A stretch of 64,000 nt of DNA from NCBI GenBank assembly GCA_031402435.1, contig JANNSJ010000006.1, positions 1 to 64,000 on the forward strand, written 5' to 3'. This DNA comes from UBA11986 sp031402435 (lineage in GTDB: Bacteria; Bacteroidota; Ignavibacteria; UBA10030; UBA6906). Each line of letters begins with the position of its first letter. Position 1 is the stretch's first letter. A program made the position numbers and the translations under genes. Below, in pieces: positions 26,662-36,110 of the stretch. A model generated the notes under the pieces. That model was not told where the DNA came from. It saw only the letters and a list, made by a program, of their open reading frames with translations, and ran no database searches.

Positions 26662-27825
26662 ATGAGTGCTCCAGCCGCCCATCATCGCATAGCCGTCCTT
26701 CTTCCTGGTGGCGTTGGAGACCCTTCATCGGGAATGCACATACCTGTCATGAGAAATCTCATTCAACATCTTGCCGATACCAACGACGTGACCGTGTATT
26801 CGTTAGCCAGACCGGATTGGAGAGAGACCTTTGGGACTTGCGGAAAGGCACGCGTGACATTTCTGCCATCCGATCACCGGGGAGGCAGCCTTACGAAGAT
26901 CCGGCGACTCTTCAAGATGTGTTTGAAAGATCACAGGTCAATACCGTTTGATATCGTTCATGGCTTCTGGGCTATTCCATGTGGTGTTGCTGCAGTCCTG
27001 CTCGGAAAGTTTTTGCATATTCCCAGTGTTGTAACGTTCATGGGAGGAGAAACAGCCTGCCTTCCGGACATTGGTTATGGAAACATGGCCCGGTTTTCCA
27101 TCAGGCACGTGACATTGTGGGTGGGGCAATTCGCTGATGAACTGATAACTCTTACTCATCATCAAGAAATGGAATTGAGAACATTCGGATACACAAGCAG
27201 TAATGTCAATGTGATCCCTTTGGGCGTCGACACACTACAATTCACTTCCCGGGAAAAGGACATTTCTGATCGTCCGTTGAGATTTCTCCATGTCTCGAAC
27301 ATCAATCCGTTAAAAGATCAGGCGACACTCTTACGTGCATTCCAGATTGTGTCCAAAAGTGCGGACGCACGATTGCGAATCATCGGCTCAGATCAAAGCA
27401 ACGGAAAGATCAAGCAACTCGCCGTTGATCTCAACCTCACAGAGAAGGTAGAGTTTATCGGTTTCGTTCCACATACGGAGATGCCCGGTCATTATCACTG
27501 GGCACATTTCTTGATTCATTCGTCGAAGCACGAAGCGGGAGTACTTGTTGTTGTCGAAGCGGCGGCCGCTGGTGTTCTTGTGACCGGTAGTCGGACTGGT
27601 TTGTTGGCAGATTTTGGCGATGCATTGGCGCTCACTGCTCACGCCGGTGACTATGAAACACTCGCGACGAAGATCCTTGATACCGTGGGAAATCCTGAGC
27701 GGTACGACCACATGCGACGGGCTTCATTGGCATGGGCGCAGGCCTATGATGAGTCATGGTCTGTCTCGCAGTACGTGTCACTGTATGATCGACTTTCATC
27801 AGCGGGAAAGAGGGCACTCACATGA
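26662..27825 (+). CDS. Glycosyltransferase family 4
   Basis: 387 residues from ATG 26662, chosen because AAGGAAGA sits four bases before it. The open frame extends 75 codons upstream into the GT9 gene, but that part is not protein-like. The GT-B fold begins IAVLLPGGVGDPSSGMHIP and contains FMGGETACLPDIGYG, VIPLGVDTLQF, FLHVSNINPLKDQATLLRAF, and the donor-binding HEAGVLVVVEAAAAGVLV with the usual Glu. It transfers a sugar from a nucleotide-sugar donor. It is coupled to the following gene by a 4 bp overlap. Confidence 0.92.
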   Translation: MSAPAAHHRIAVLLPGGVGDPSSGMHIPVMRNLIQHLADTNDVTVYSLARPDWRETFGTCGKARVTFLPSDHRGGSLTKIRRLFKMCLKDHRSIPFDIVHGFWAIPCGVAAVLLGKFLHIPSVVTFMGGETACLPDIGYGNMARFSIRHVTLWVGQFADELITLTHHQEMELRTFGYTSSNVNVIPLGVDTLQFTSREKDISDRPLRFLHVSNINPLKDQATLLRAFQIVSKSADARLRIIGSDQSNGKIKQLAVDLNLTEKVEFIGFVPHTEMPGHYHWAHFLIHSSKHEAGVLVVVEAAAAGVLVTGSRTGLLADFGDALALTAHAGDYETLATKILDTVGNPERYDHMRRASLAWAQAYDESWSVSQYVSLYDRLSSAGKRALT

Positions 27826-28412
27826 ACGCGCAAAGTCGTCGCCGAACGATTGCCGTCAGTTTCATCGTTGGTATTGCCTTGTGCATAACACTCTTGTCCC
27901 TCCTACCCCACGTGCCGTACCGCTTCTTCCCTTCCGGAAATACATTGTCTGAGCCCGTTACCGTTCGATTGATGAACCTGGGAAGAATGGCATTGCTCAG
28001 CCGCGATGTTCCTGTCGCATCCATTCTCCTGTACCGGGACAGTATCATTGGGGAAGGATTCAATACCGTCCTAAGAGACGGAAACGCCGGCGGCCATGCT
28101 GAGATCAATGCAATGTCTGATGCAATGCGACATTTGGGTCAGACAATGTTCTCAGCCTTGAATCGTGATTCTCTGATACTCATTTCCACATTTGAGCCCT
28201 GCCCAATGTGCAGAGGCGCAATTCTTGAACACCGCATCAAGCAGGTTCAATTTCTGAAACCGAAACCGCTCTCCTATCTGCTACGAGAAGATTTTCGCAG
28301 CATGCGTTACCGGTGGCTCTGGAGGCAGATCGAGCCGGAAGCTTTGCAGGATTCGCTTTTCCTTTCCCATCCCGGATACAAACGAGCCGCTGAGAATCAT
28401 GACGAGCGTTAG
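27822..28412 (+). CDS. Membrane-anchored TadA-like nucleoside/base deaminase
   Basis: 196 residues. An N-terminal transmembrane helix (about 10-28) and short linker precede a cytidine-deaminase-fold domain. The zinc motifs are intact: HAE at 92-94 and PCPMCRGAI at 126-134 (Cys127, Cys130). The second motif resembles TadA and guanine deaminase. Such enzymes are normally soluble, so a membrane anchor is unusual. If the helix is a signal anchor, the catalytic domain lies outside the cytoplasm. It overlaps both neighbouring glycosyltransferase genes (4 and 14 bp), implying a role tied to glycan assembly; the substrate is unknown. Confidence 0.82.
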   Translation: MNAQSRRRTIAVSFIVGIALCITLLSLLPHVPYRFFPSGNTLSEPVTVRLMNLGRMALLSRDVPVASILLYRDSIIGEGFNTVLRDGNAGGHAEINAMSDAMRHLGQTMFSALNRDSLILISTFEPCPMCRGAILEHRIKQVQFLKPKPLSYLLREDFRSMRYRWLWRQIEPEALQDSLFLSHPGYKRAAENHDER

Positions 28413-29433
28413 TGCCGTTATTCCAACGCGCAATAGACTTGAAAGTCTCTGCAGATGTCTTGCGTCTCTGGAAAGCCAGACCTATTCCTTGAAGGAAGTC
28501 CTCGTCGTTGATGCAAGCGACGAACCGATTGATGAACAGATTCTGGCAGCCCGGTTTGGTCGCCTCCATTTGATCGTCGTCCATTCTCAGCCTTCCGTTT
28601 GTGCCCAACGCAACCTCGGAATCAGTCGGGCAAGCGGCACACACATTTTGCTCAGTGATGATGATATCGAGTATCCGCCACAATATGTTGACATTCTGAT
28701 GACTTTTCTTGCCGGTCACCCTGATTGCGGAGCAGTCTGTGGCGCGCTGTTGGAGCGATCGAGTCGCGGCCTTGAGGATGTTACGTCTCAGACCTTGAGT
28801 ATGATTCAACTGTGCTGGAGATTCATTTTTCAACTCACAGTGTGGGTTGATGTGGAATCAATACAGACATCGTTGCCTGGAGGGATTCCTCTCAGATGGT
28901 TGAAGGCACATTACCGGCAGCGTCACAACACCTTCACGCTTGCAGGTTGGCCTCTTGTAACGCAGGTTGGGGGAGACTATTTTCGTACGGCCGTTTTTGG
29001 TTTGGGTGCTTCTGTGGTGAAACGCGACTGGCTGTTGCTCTCTCCCTTTGACGAGACCCTTGATTCATTTGGCATTGGAGACAACTATGGAGTGGCGATC
29101 AACTTCCCTGGAACGCTGCCCATTACAGTCGTCCGCAGTGCTTCGGCCATCCATCACCGTTCAGAAGTAAACAGACTGACGGAGACCGTGGCATACTTCC
29201 GACGAGTCCTTGTGTTACACTATTTTATGACGCGTTCAGACAAGTTCACCACGACCAATCGTGTGTTCCTCGTATGGTCGCTACTGGGCAACCTTGTTAC
29301 CCAGATTGTGCGCCGAGACTTTCGGCGCGCATATGCAACCGTCCGCGCGTCCGTGCTTATTTCAACGGGCCGCAATCCGTATCTCGCAGGATTCCGGTCA
29401 CGTGAAGGACTTTCCATCACCCCAACTCCATAA
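28399..29433 (+). CDS. Glycosyltransferase family 2
   Basis: 344 residues. The GT-A nucleotide-binding start SAVIPTRNRLESLCRCLASLESQ is followed by DASDEPID, GISRASGTHILLSDDDIEYP (metal-binding DDD) and a helical hydrophobic segment (about 130-150). It would add a sugar to the growing glycan. It overlaps the deaminase gene by 14 bp and ends 5 bp before the next glycosyltransferase. Confidence 0.9.
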   Translation: MTSVSAVIPTRNRLESLCRCLASLESQTYSLKEVLVVDASDEPIDEQILAARFGRLHLIVVHSQPSVCAQRNLGISRASGTHILLSDDDIEYPPQYVDILMTFLAGHPDCGAVCGALLERSSRGLEDVTSQTLSMIQLCWRFIFQLTVWVDVESIQTSLPGGIPLRWLKAHYRQRHNTFTLAGWPLVTQVGGDYFRTAVFGLGASVVKRDWLLLSPFDETLDSFGIGDNYGVAINFPGTLPITVVRSASAIHHRSEVNRLTETVAYFRRVLVLHYFMTRSDKFTTTNRVFLVWSLLGNLVTQIVRRDFRRAYATVRASVLISTGRNPYLAGFRSREGLSITPTP

Positions 29434-29438
29434 TCACG

Positions 29439-31046
29439 TTGCTAGCAAATCCTCGTCGTCATCCACTTCTCCTTCTGCTGCTTATTGCGGGAATCCTGCG
29501 CATCATCATTGCGTGGGCACCGCTGGGGTGGTTGCTGCGCTACACGCTTTCTGATGATACGTTTTACTATCTCACCATTGCCCGGAATGCAGCACATGGT
29601 TACGGGTTTACGTTCGACATGCTCGCCGAGACCAATGGCTTCCATCCACTTTGGATGATAGTTCTCTTGCCTGTATATTTCTTTGTTGAGGATCGAACGC
29701 TTGCAGTCCATGTTGTTCTTACGGTAAGCGCTTTCATTGATGTATGCTCAATCTATTTACTGCATTCCTTGCTACGACGTTGTAATGTCAGTGACTTCTC
29801 GCACTGGACTGTTCTGTTCCTTTACGCCTTTGCTCCGATACTCCTTTCGTATGCCGGGCCGTTAAATGGTTTGGAGACGGGTCTCAATGTCTTGTGTATT
29901 CTCCTCTACCTTGCTCTCTACCAGAGGGCACTCATGCCGGAAAGAACACTCGGCACAAAGAATATAATCACGTTTGGGTTCGTCTCAGGTCTCCTCTTTC
30001 TCGTTCGTACAGACAATGTGATTCTACTCGCAGTCACATATTGTTACATCGCATTCTCACGCAAGAACAGAATGATTCCATTATCTCAACTTGCGCTCTC
30101 CGGAGCAATTGCTGCAGTTGTTGCTGCACCATGGTTCATTTGGTCCTATCTGAACACTGGAGCGATTGTTCAGGTCAGTGCACTCTCCCTTGGCTTTGCC
30201 ATGAAGACATTTCTCCACACACAAGGCTGGGGCTTGACTGACTACATTGTCCAGTTCATTCGTAATCTTGCAAACACGGCGGCCTTTTTTCCTGTATTTC
30301 TCTACGATACGAGAATCATCTCCTTCCCTTCGGGTGTGATTGTAGGAATGATGGTCTCACTCGTTGTTGCCGTTATTGGAGTAATCAAGCGAATGGACCT
30401 CAACGAGAGAATGCTTATATGGGCTCGCTTGAATTGGATAGCGGCACCAATTATGGCGGGAGGGCTTTTTGTCCTGATCCACACGTTGCGGGCCGTCTAC
30501 ATGCGAGGCTGGTACTATGCTTCATTGTTCCCGGTTTTATTTATTGTTTTGGCAGTGCTTCTCGACCTGTGGTTGGCTGGAGGCAAGGCAACGCCGGGCA
30601 AGAGAAATCTGAAACCGAGATATGCTATCTTAGGAGGCATGCTGCTTGCATTTCTGATTTCCTCAGGAGCGCTGCTCAAGCTGCATTACGGTGAAATCGA
30701 CAAATGGGAAATGGTGAAGGTCATGAACAGTACTCTGCCTCCAGCCTCCCGTGTTGGCTCGTGGAATGCAGGACTGTATGGTTACTTTTTTGAAAATGGA
30801 ACGCTTGTCGGATTAGATGGCCTGGTGAACAACGAGGTATATGATCATATGCTTGATCGTACAGTCCAATTGTATTGTCGGGAGAAGGAAATCGAATACT
30901 TGGTTGATCCCGTGGGAAGTCTCAGATTCGCTCAGCCGTTTTGGATGCATGGCCGGGGAAGTGTCGTTGGTTTTTTTGTCCCCATCGACTCAGTGCTCGG
31001 ACAGAAAGAAAACGACTGGATCGTGCTGGGGCGTTTGAATAACTAG
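29439..31046 (+). CDS. Integral membrane glycosyltransferase (ArnT/GT39-like)
   Basis: 535 residues starting at TTG 29439. About ten to twelve hydrophobic helices run through residues 5-405, with a short periplasmic C-terminal domain. After the first helix, LSDDTFYYLTIARNAAHGYG carries the Asp-Asp pair placed like the catalytic acid of polyprenyl-phosphate-dependent glycosyltransferases. FLVRTDNVILLA and RGWYYASLFPVLF are also typical. It would move a sugar from a polyprenyl-phosphate carrier to a glycan or lipid on the outer face of the inner membrane. Confidence 0.85.
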   Translation: MLANPRRHPLLLLLLIAGILRIIIAWAPLGWLLRYTLSDDTFYYLTIARNAAHGYGFTFDMLAETNGFHPLWMIVLLPVYFFVEDRTLAVHVVLTVSAFIDVCSIYLLHSLLRRCNVSDFSHWTVLFLYAFAPILLSYAGPLNGLETGLNVLCILLYLALYQRALMPERTLGTKNIITFGFVSGLLFLVRTDNVILLAVTYCYIAFSRKNRMIPLSQLALSGAIAAVVAAPWFIWSYLNTGAIVQVSALSLGFAMKTFLHTQGWGLTDYIVQFIRNLANTAAFFPVFLYDTRIISFPSGVIVGMMVSLVVAVIGVIKRMDLNERMLIWARLNWIAAPIMAGGLFVLIHTLRAVYMRGWYYASLFPVLFIVLAVLLDLWLAGGKATPGKRNLKPRYAILGGMLLAFLISSGALLKLHYGEIDKWEMVKVMNSTLPPASRVGSWNAGLYGYFFENGTLVGLDGLVNNEVYDHMLDRTVQLYCREKEIEYLVDPVGSLRFAQPFWMHGRGSVVGFFVPIDSVLGQKENDWIVLGRLNN

Positions 31047-31083
31047 ATTATTGTTCTCTGATGAGATTGGATCCCCACTTATT

Positions 31084-32070
31084 ATGTCCAACCACTCGGA
31101 TCTTCCTGTGCCAAAGCAGACACTAACAAAAGAATCACGTCTCACGGTCGTTGATGTTGGAGCATCCGGGGGCATCCATCGAAGATGGAATGCCATTAGC
31201 CCCAGACCCGGTGCAATTCTGTTCGAGCCTGACCCCAGAGCCCGTGAGAAACTCATCGAAGAGTCAGATAACAGTATTATTCTCTCCACCGCACTTTCTG
31301 ACCATCAAGGAATGATGGAATTCAATCTCTGTCACGCCCAACCGCTATCCTCTGTCTACAAACCCAATCTCCCCCTTCTCAAAAGATTTCTTGAGCCGCA
31401 ATACCAGTCAGGCTTTGAGATTGTGAAATCGGTCAGCTTGCCATGTGATACGCTTGACCATCAACTTAAGGAAAAAGAAATCACTGACGTCGATTTCGTC
31501 AAGGTCGACGTTGAAGGGCACGAGTTACCAATCTTACGTGGAGCTGTGCAAACATTGAAGCAAGCGATTGGACTGGAGATCGAAGTAGGATTCATGAGGG
31601 TCCGACATGACCAACCCCTGTTTGAAGAAGTTCATCGCGAAGTGAGCCAGGCTGGCTTCGAGCTGTTTGATCTTGAAAAGTCGTACTTCAGAAGAAGATC
31701 TCGCAATCGCTCATACGGCCCGGACAAGGGTCAAATGGTGTTCGGAAATGCTCTCTACTTCCGTTCACCGGATGAAGTCTGTGACAGATATGCAACAGAC
31801 GAGAGTAAGTTGCTTCGCGCAACCATGGTCTATCAGGCGTATGGTTATCTCGACCTCATTGATTTCATGTACCAAACTGCAATCAGCAAAGCCCTTCTGT
31901 CTCCAGAGAACCTCATGATTCTTCAGCAGTTGATAAAGCGTGTGCCCCGACGCATTGTTCTACCTTACTTCAGAGGCAAGGGAAGAATCCATCGTTTGCT
32001 GACACGATCTGCCCGCCTCTTCGGCAGGGAAGGAATGAATTTTGTCGATGATGGGCTTGGCAATTCATAA
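31084..32070 (+). CDS. FkbM family methyltransferase
   Basis: 328 residues from ATG 31084 (MSNHSDLPVPKQTL); an upstream TTG at 31051 is possible. The SAM-binding motif VVDVGASGGIHRRW (about 25-38) and the FkbM signature VDFVKVDVEGHELPILRGA are present. FkbM proteins O-methylate sugars, so this is probably the tailoring methyltransferase of the glycan. It is the last gene of the cluster; there is no obvious terminator after it, and the next promoter is at 32121. Confidence 0.9.
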   Translation: MSNHSDLPVPKQTLTKESRLTVVDVGASGGIHRRWNAISPRPGAILFEPDPRAREKLIEESDNSIILSTALSDHQGMMEFNLCHAQPLSSVYKPNLPLLKRFLEPQYQSGFEIVKSVSLPCDTLDHQLKEKEITDVDFVKVDVEGHELPILRGAVQTLKQAIGLEIEVGFMRVRHDQPLFEEVHREVSQAGFELFDLEKSYFRRRSRNRSYGPDKGQMVFGNALYFRSPDEVCDRYATDESKLLRATMVYQAYGYLDLIDFMYQTAISKALLSPENLMILQQLIKRVPRRIVLPYFRGKGRIHRLLTRSARLFGREGMNFVDDGLGNS

Positions 32071-32120
32071 AAGGAGCTCTTGCTGCTGCTTCACTTGGGA
32101 AAAGGATGCCTGCTCATGTG

Positions 32121-32149
32121 TTGCATTTAAGGTGAGGTTTGGATATATT
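32121..32149 (+). promoter_or_regulatory. Candidate promoter of the nucleoside salvage operon
   Basis: TTGCAT (32121-32126), a 17 bp spacer and TATATT (32144-32149), extended by TT. The -35 is weak and the -10 good. The transcript start would be near 32156, leaving only about 17 nt before the cdd ATG. Confidence 0.4.
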
Positions 32150-32172
32150 TTTCAACATTTTTACAACAATCG

Positions 32173-32574
32173 ATGAATCACAAATCGCTTTCCAGGCGAG
32201 CACTCGCTGCCAGAAAATTTTCCTACTCCCCCTATTCTCGTTTCCGTGTTGGTGCTGCAGTGTTAACCTCCACTGGAAAAGTGTTCACCGGGTGCAATGT
32301 CGAGAATAGTTCGTACGGTCTCACTATTTGTGCAGAACGAACGGCACTGTTCAAGGCTGTCTCAGAGGGATACAAGAAATTCAAGGCCATTGCAGTTGCG
32401 TCGGATGAGGAAGGCTTCACGCCTCCTTGCGGAGCATGCCGCCAGGTGATTATGGATCTTGCCGGAAATATTGAGGTCATCCTCACAACAAAGAGCGGGC
32501 AAACCAAAGTGATGAAAATGAATGACCTCCTTCCCCATGCGTTCACCAAGAAGAATCTCGACTCCCTGAAATAA
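32173..32574 (+). CDS. cdd: Cytidine deaminase
   Basis: 133 residues, the length of the small tetrameric type. It deaminates cytidine and deoxycytidine to uridine forms. Zinc site motifs are NSSYGLTICAERTALFKAV and PPCGACRQVIMDL. YSPYSRFRVGAAVL is the substrate-binding start. It is the first gene of the salvage operon, 3 bp ahead of tdk. Confidence 0.97.
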   Translation: MNHKSLSRRALAARKFSYSPYSRFRVGAAVLTSTGKVFTGCNVENSSYGLTICAERTALFKAVSEGYKKFKAIAVASDEEGFTPPCGACRQVIMDLAGNIEVILTTKSGQTKVMKMNDLLPHAFTKKNLDSLK

Positions 32575-32577
32575 CCC

Positions 32578-33153
32578 ATGACCGCCCCTACCATTCATGA
32601 TTCACCAAAAAACATTGGCTGGATAGAAGTTATTGCGGGCTGTATGTTTAGCGGGAAGACGGAAGAGTTGATCCGCCGAATCCGCAGGGCGCAAATTGCC
32701 AAGCAAAAGGTTGCCATTTTCAAACCTAAAATTGACAATCGCTACAGCTCGGATCATATTGTCTCCCACAGCGAATCCCGGCTCCTTTCGACAGTTGTTG
32801 AACGCTCAGCGGAAATCCTGGAGCTGGCAAAGGATGCCCAGGTCGTTGGCATTGATGAAGCTCAGTTCTTTGATATGGGAATTGTCGATGTTGCAGAGCG
32901 GCTTGCTAATGATGGAAAGAGGGTTGTGATTGCCGGCCTGGATCAAGACTATCGTGGAAAACCTTTCGAGCCAATACCTCAACTCCTTGCTATTGCAGAA
33001 TATATCACAAAAACTCTCGCGATCTGCGTTGTGTGTGGTAACCCGGCTGATCGCACACAACGTACAACAGTTTCCAGCGAGCGTGTGTTAGTTGGTGCCA
33101 AAGATTCGTACGAAGCGCGATGCAGGCGTTGCTTTGACCCACCCATTCAATAA
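32578..33153 (+). CDS. tdk: Thymidine kinase (type II)
   Basis: 191 residues. The P-loop in CMFSGKTEELIRR, lasso and base-binding motifs DEAQFFD and GLDQDYRGKPF, and the zinc-binding Cys pairs CVVCGNPA and CRRCF place it with TK1-like thymidine kinases. It phosphorylates thymidine and deoxyuridine to give dTMP and dUMP. Located in the salvage operon, 3 bp after cdd. Confidence 0.97.
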   Translation: MTAPTIHDSPKNIGWIEVIAGCMFSGKTEELIRRIRRAQIAKQKVAIFKPKIDNRYSSDHIVSHSESRLLSTVVERSAEILELAKDAQVVGIDEAQFFDMGIVDVAERLANDGKRVVIAGLDQDYRGKPFEPIPQLLAIAEYITKTLAICVVCGNPADRTQRTTVSSERVLVGAKDSYEARCRRCFDPPIQ

Positions 33154-33174
33154 CCCATTAGAGGTCCACGCCGA

Positions 33175-34491
33175 ATGATCTCAATCCTCAACGGACTGCT
33201 CGGCCTTGCGGTCGTCACCAGTCTGGCCTACCTTTTCTCAATCAATAAAAAGCGAATTGACTGGAGGCTCGTTCTTGTCGGAATCCTGCTTCAGTTTGGC
33301 TTTGCCTTTCTCGTACTCAAAACAGAAATTGGAAGAAACATTTTCGATTTCATCAGCAAGCTGTTTGTCAAACTCTTCAGCTTCGCAAGCGATGGAGCCC
33401 AGTTTGTGTTTGGGTCTCTGGCTATATCACCCGGAACTTCCGGAAGTCTAGGATTCATCTTTGCATTCCAGATCCTGCCCACAATTATCTTCTTTGCCTC
33501 ATTTATGGCAATCTGTTATCACCTTGGCGTAATGCAGCGTATCGTTCAGGGTATTGCCTGGGTTATGCTGCGACTCATGAGGACAAGCGGAGCAGAATCG
33601 CTGAGTGTCGCTGCCAATACATTCATCGGGCAGACAGAGGCGCCGCTCGTCATTCGCCCCTACCTCGCATCACTAACGCAATCCGAGTTGCTCACGATTA
33701 TGGTCAGCGGGATGGCACACATTGCAGGAGGTGTACTCGCCGCGTATATGCAAATGCTCGGGGTTGCCTACGCAAAGTCACAGGGCATTTCGGTTGACGC
33801 TTCACAGGTCTATTTTACAGGCCACCTACTTGCTGCAAGCATTATGGCCGCACCGGCAACAATGGTTGTTGCAAAGATGCTGTATCCCGAAGTTGGGGAA
33901 CCGGTGACAATGGGAACCGTGAAGATGAAAGTTGAGAAAACCCATTCCAACGTTATCGAGGCCGCAGCATCTGGAGCCGGAGATGGTCTACGTCTTGCTC
34001 TTAACGTTGCAAGCATGCTCCTTGCCTTTATTGCACTCATCGCACTTGTCAACGCACTGTTGGGCGGACTTGGAGACATTACTGGGTTGAACAGCATGTG
34101 CGTGGCCCAATTCGGAAAACCCCTGTCTTTGGAATTGCTCTTCGGCATGATATTTCAGTTTGTCGCTGTTGCAATTGGCGTTCCTTGGGCTGATGCGTTG
34201 AATGTGGGAAGTCTCATGGGCATCAAGCTGGTTGTAAATGAGTTTGTGGCCTATTTGAGAATGTCGGATTTGGTCGCCGCAGGTCAGCTCTCGCCAAAGG
34301 CGATTGTCATTGCGACGTATGCCTTGTGTGGCTTTGCGAACTTCTCTTCGATCGCAATTCAGATCGGGGGCATGGGCCCTCTTGCTGAGAGCAGGCGAAG
34401 CGACATCGCCAGGTTTGGACTCAAGGCCGTTTTGGGCGGAACCATTGCCACATGGATGACGGCGTCCATTGCCGGACTTCTGACAAATTAA
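33175..34491 (+). CDS. Concentrative nucleoside transporter (CNT/NupC family)
   Basis: 438 residues with about ten hydrophobic segments. The CNT core is clear: QILPTIIFFASFMAICYHLG, ESLSVAANTFIGQTEAPLVIRPYL (nucleoside and cation site, with Gln-Thr-Glu) and GTIATWMTASIAGLL at the end. These symporters bring nucleosides in with sodium or protons. It sits between tdk and the second permease. Confidence 0.95.
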   Translation: MISILNGLLGLAVVTSLAYLFSINKKRIDWRLVLVGILLQFGFAFLVLKTEIGRNIFDFISKLFVKLFSFASDGAQFVFGSLAISPGTSGSLGFIFAFQILPTIIFFASFMAICYHLGVMQRIVQGIAWVMLRLMRTSGAESLSVAANTFIGQTEAPLVIRPYLASLTQSELLTIMVSGMAHIAGGVLAAYMQMLGVAYAKSQGISVDASQVYFTGHLLAASIMAAPATMVVAKMLYPEVGEPVTMGTVKMKVEKTHSNVIEAAASGAGDGLRLALNVASMLLAFIALIALVNALLGGLGDITGLNSMCVAQFGKPLSLELLFGMIFQFVAVAIGVPWADALNVGSLMGIKLVVNEFVAYLRMSDLVAAGQLSPKAIVIATYALCGFANFSSIAIQIGGMGPLAESRRSDIARFGLKAVLGGTIATWMTASIAGLLTN

Positions 34492-34510
34492 ATCAACGAG
34501 AGTGAGACCC

Positions 34511-36106
34511 ATGAGCAACACTGACAAGAAATACAAATGGTTCGTGTTAGGAGATCTCAATGGCTTTTTCGGGTTGATGTTCGATAATATCACGGTGCTT
34601 TCGTTCCTTGCCGGGATACTCATCTTCGTATTCAAATTTCCAGCAGACATCATCTATACGAGAATGTTCCCAGGAACAGCGTTCGGCGTGTTGTTTGGCG
34701 ACCTCGTGTATACATGGATGGCGTTCCGGCTGGCTCGCAAAACAGGACGCAACGTCACAGCGATGCCGTTGGGTCTGGATACCCCTTCCACAATAGGCAT
34801 TGCCCTCGTCATTCTTGGTCCGGCGTTTCTCAGCTTCAAAGCGTCAGGGATGCCTGAACGTGAAGCTGCAATGATGACATGGTATGTAGGTATGGCATCA
34901 ATGGTTATGATTGGAATCCTGAAGGTTGTTTTCTCATTTCTTGGTCGATGGATTCAAAAGGCAGTACCACAAGCAGGTCTTCTTGGTTCTCTCGCCGGTA
35001 TCGGCCTTGCGCTCATCGGGTTCTTGCCGCTCGTTGACATTTTTGGGATGCCACTTGTAGGCCTGATCGCTCTGGGTTTGGTCTTCTACACACTTATTGC
35101 CGGGATAAAGCTCCCGGGAAATATTCCCGGAGTATTTGCATCGGTCTTTCTTGGAACCATTGTATACTACTTGCTTGGACCAAGTGGCTTGATCGGAGGA
35201 ACGTATGCTGGACTTCCTCCGATGGAATTGCATTTCGGTCTGCCAGTGCCATCGCTGGGCTTCCTCAACGGCATTGTACCAGCATTGCAGTACCTTCCAA
35301 TAGCAATCCCGTTCGGTATTCTGACAGTCGTGGGCGGGATTAATGTTACCGAGAGCACAAGGGTGGCAGGGGATGACTATAACACGAGAGATATTCTCCT
35401 TACCGAAGCCGTGGCAACACTTGTTGCCGGTGTTTGTGGAGGCGTTGCTCAATCGACCCCTTACATTGGTCAACCTGCCTACAAGCGTATGGGTTCAAGA
35501 GCAGGATATACCCTGCTGACAGGAATATTCATCGGGCTAGGCGGAATATTCGGATATGTCTCATTCATTGTTGAGTTGATTCCTCGTGCAGTTCTTGCTC
35601 CGATACTTATCTTTGTAGCGATGGACATTATCACTCAATCTTTCCTGGCCACTCCACCACGACATGCCTGGGCTGTGGCATTTGCGTTCTTTCCCACGGT
35701 TGCACGACTGCTTTCCATTAAACTCGGCAACCCGGAGTTTGTGCCGATAGAGAATTTTCAGAAACTCATGAATGCAGGCGGCAAGGCGTTACCTGAACTT
35801 CTGGTAACAGTTGCTCTTGGAAACGGTTTCATCGTGACGGCAATGCTCTGGGGCGGATTCCTTGCTGAACTCATCGATCGGCATCTTAAAAAGTCTGCCG
35901 TATATCTTGTTATCCTGGCTGGACTTGCTTTTTTTGGCGTCATCCATTCATCCTCTCCCGATGGAGTAATGTACATTCCCTGGCATCTCACCGGCTTCGC
36001 ACAACAGATTCCGTATCAATTCGCTTTGGCATACATTGTTTTGGCTGCTCTCCTCCTCTTCCTTTCCAGAACGGCGCGGAGTCGCGAACCAATGACAAAC
36101 CATTAA
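34511..36106 (+). CDS. NCS2-like nucleobase permease
   Basis: 531 residues from ATG 34511 with GAGAGTGAG before it; the GTG at 34502 is three codons earlier. About twelve hydrophobic helices are present. DLNGFFGLMFDNITVLSFLAG, TRMFPGTAFGVLFGDLVY, MPLGLDTPSTIGIAL and GINVTESTRVAGDDYNTRDILLTEAVATLVAGVCGGV resemble the nucleobase-ascorbate/AzgA superfamily, with two Gly/Asn-rich half-helices. The expected substrate is a purine or other base, made likely by the neighbouring phosphorylase that generates free bases. The exact substrate is uncertain. Confidence 0.82.
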   Translation: MSNTDKKYKWFVLGDLNGFFGLMFDNITVLSFLAGILIFVFKFPADIIYTRMFPGTAFGVLFGDLVYTWMAFRLARKTGRNVTAMPLGLDTPSTIGIALVILGPAFLSFKASGMPEREAAMMTWYVGMASMVMIGILKVVFSFLGRWIQKAVPQAGLLGSLAGIGLALIGFLPLVDIFGMPLVGLIALGLVFYTLIAGIKLPGNIPGVFASVFLGTIVYYLLGPSGLIGGTYAGLPPMELHFGLPVPSLGFLNGIVPALQYLPIAIPFGILTVVGGINVTESTRVAGDDYNTRDILLTEAVATLVAGVCGGVAQSTPYIGQPAYKRMGSRAGYTLLTGIFIGLGGIFGYVSFIVELIPRAVLAPILIFVAMDIITQSFLATPPRHAWAVAFAFFPTVARLLSIKLGNPEFVPIENFQKLMNAGGKALPELLVTVALGNGFIVTAMLWGGFLAELIDRHLKKSAVYLVILAGLAFFGVIHSSSPDGVMYIPWHLTGFAQQIPYQFALAYIVLAALLLFLSRTARSREPMTNH

Positions 36107-36110
36107 GCAA

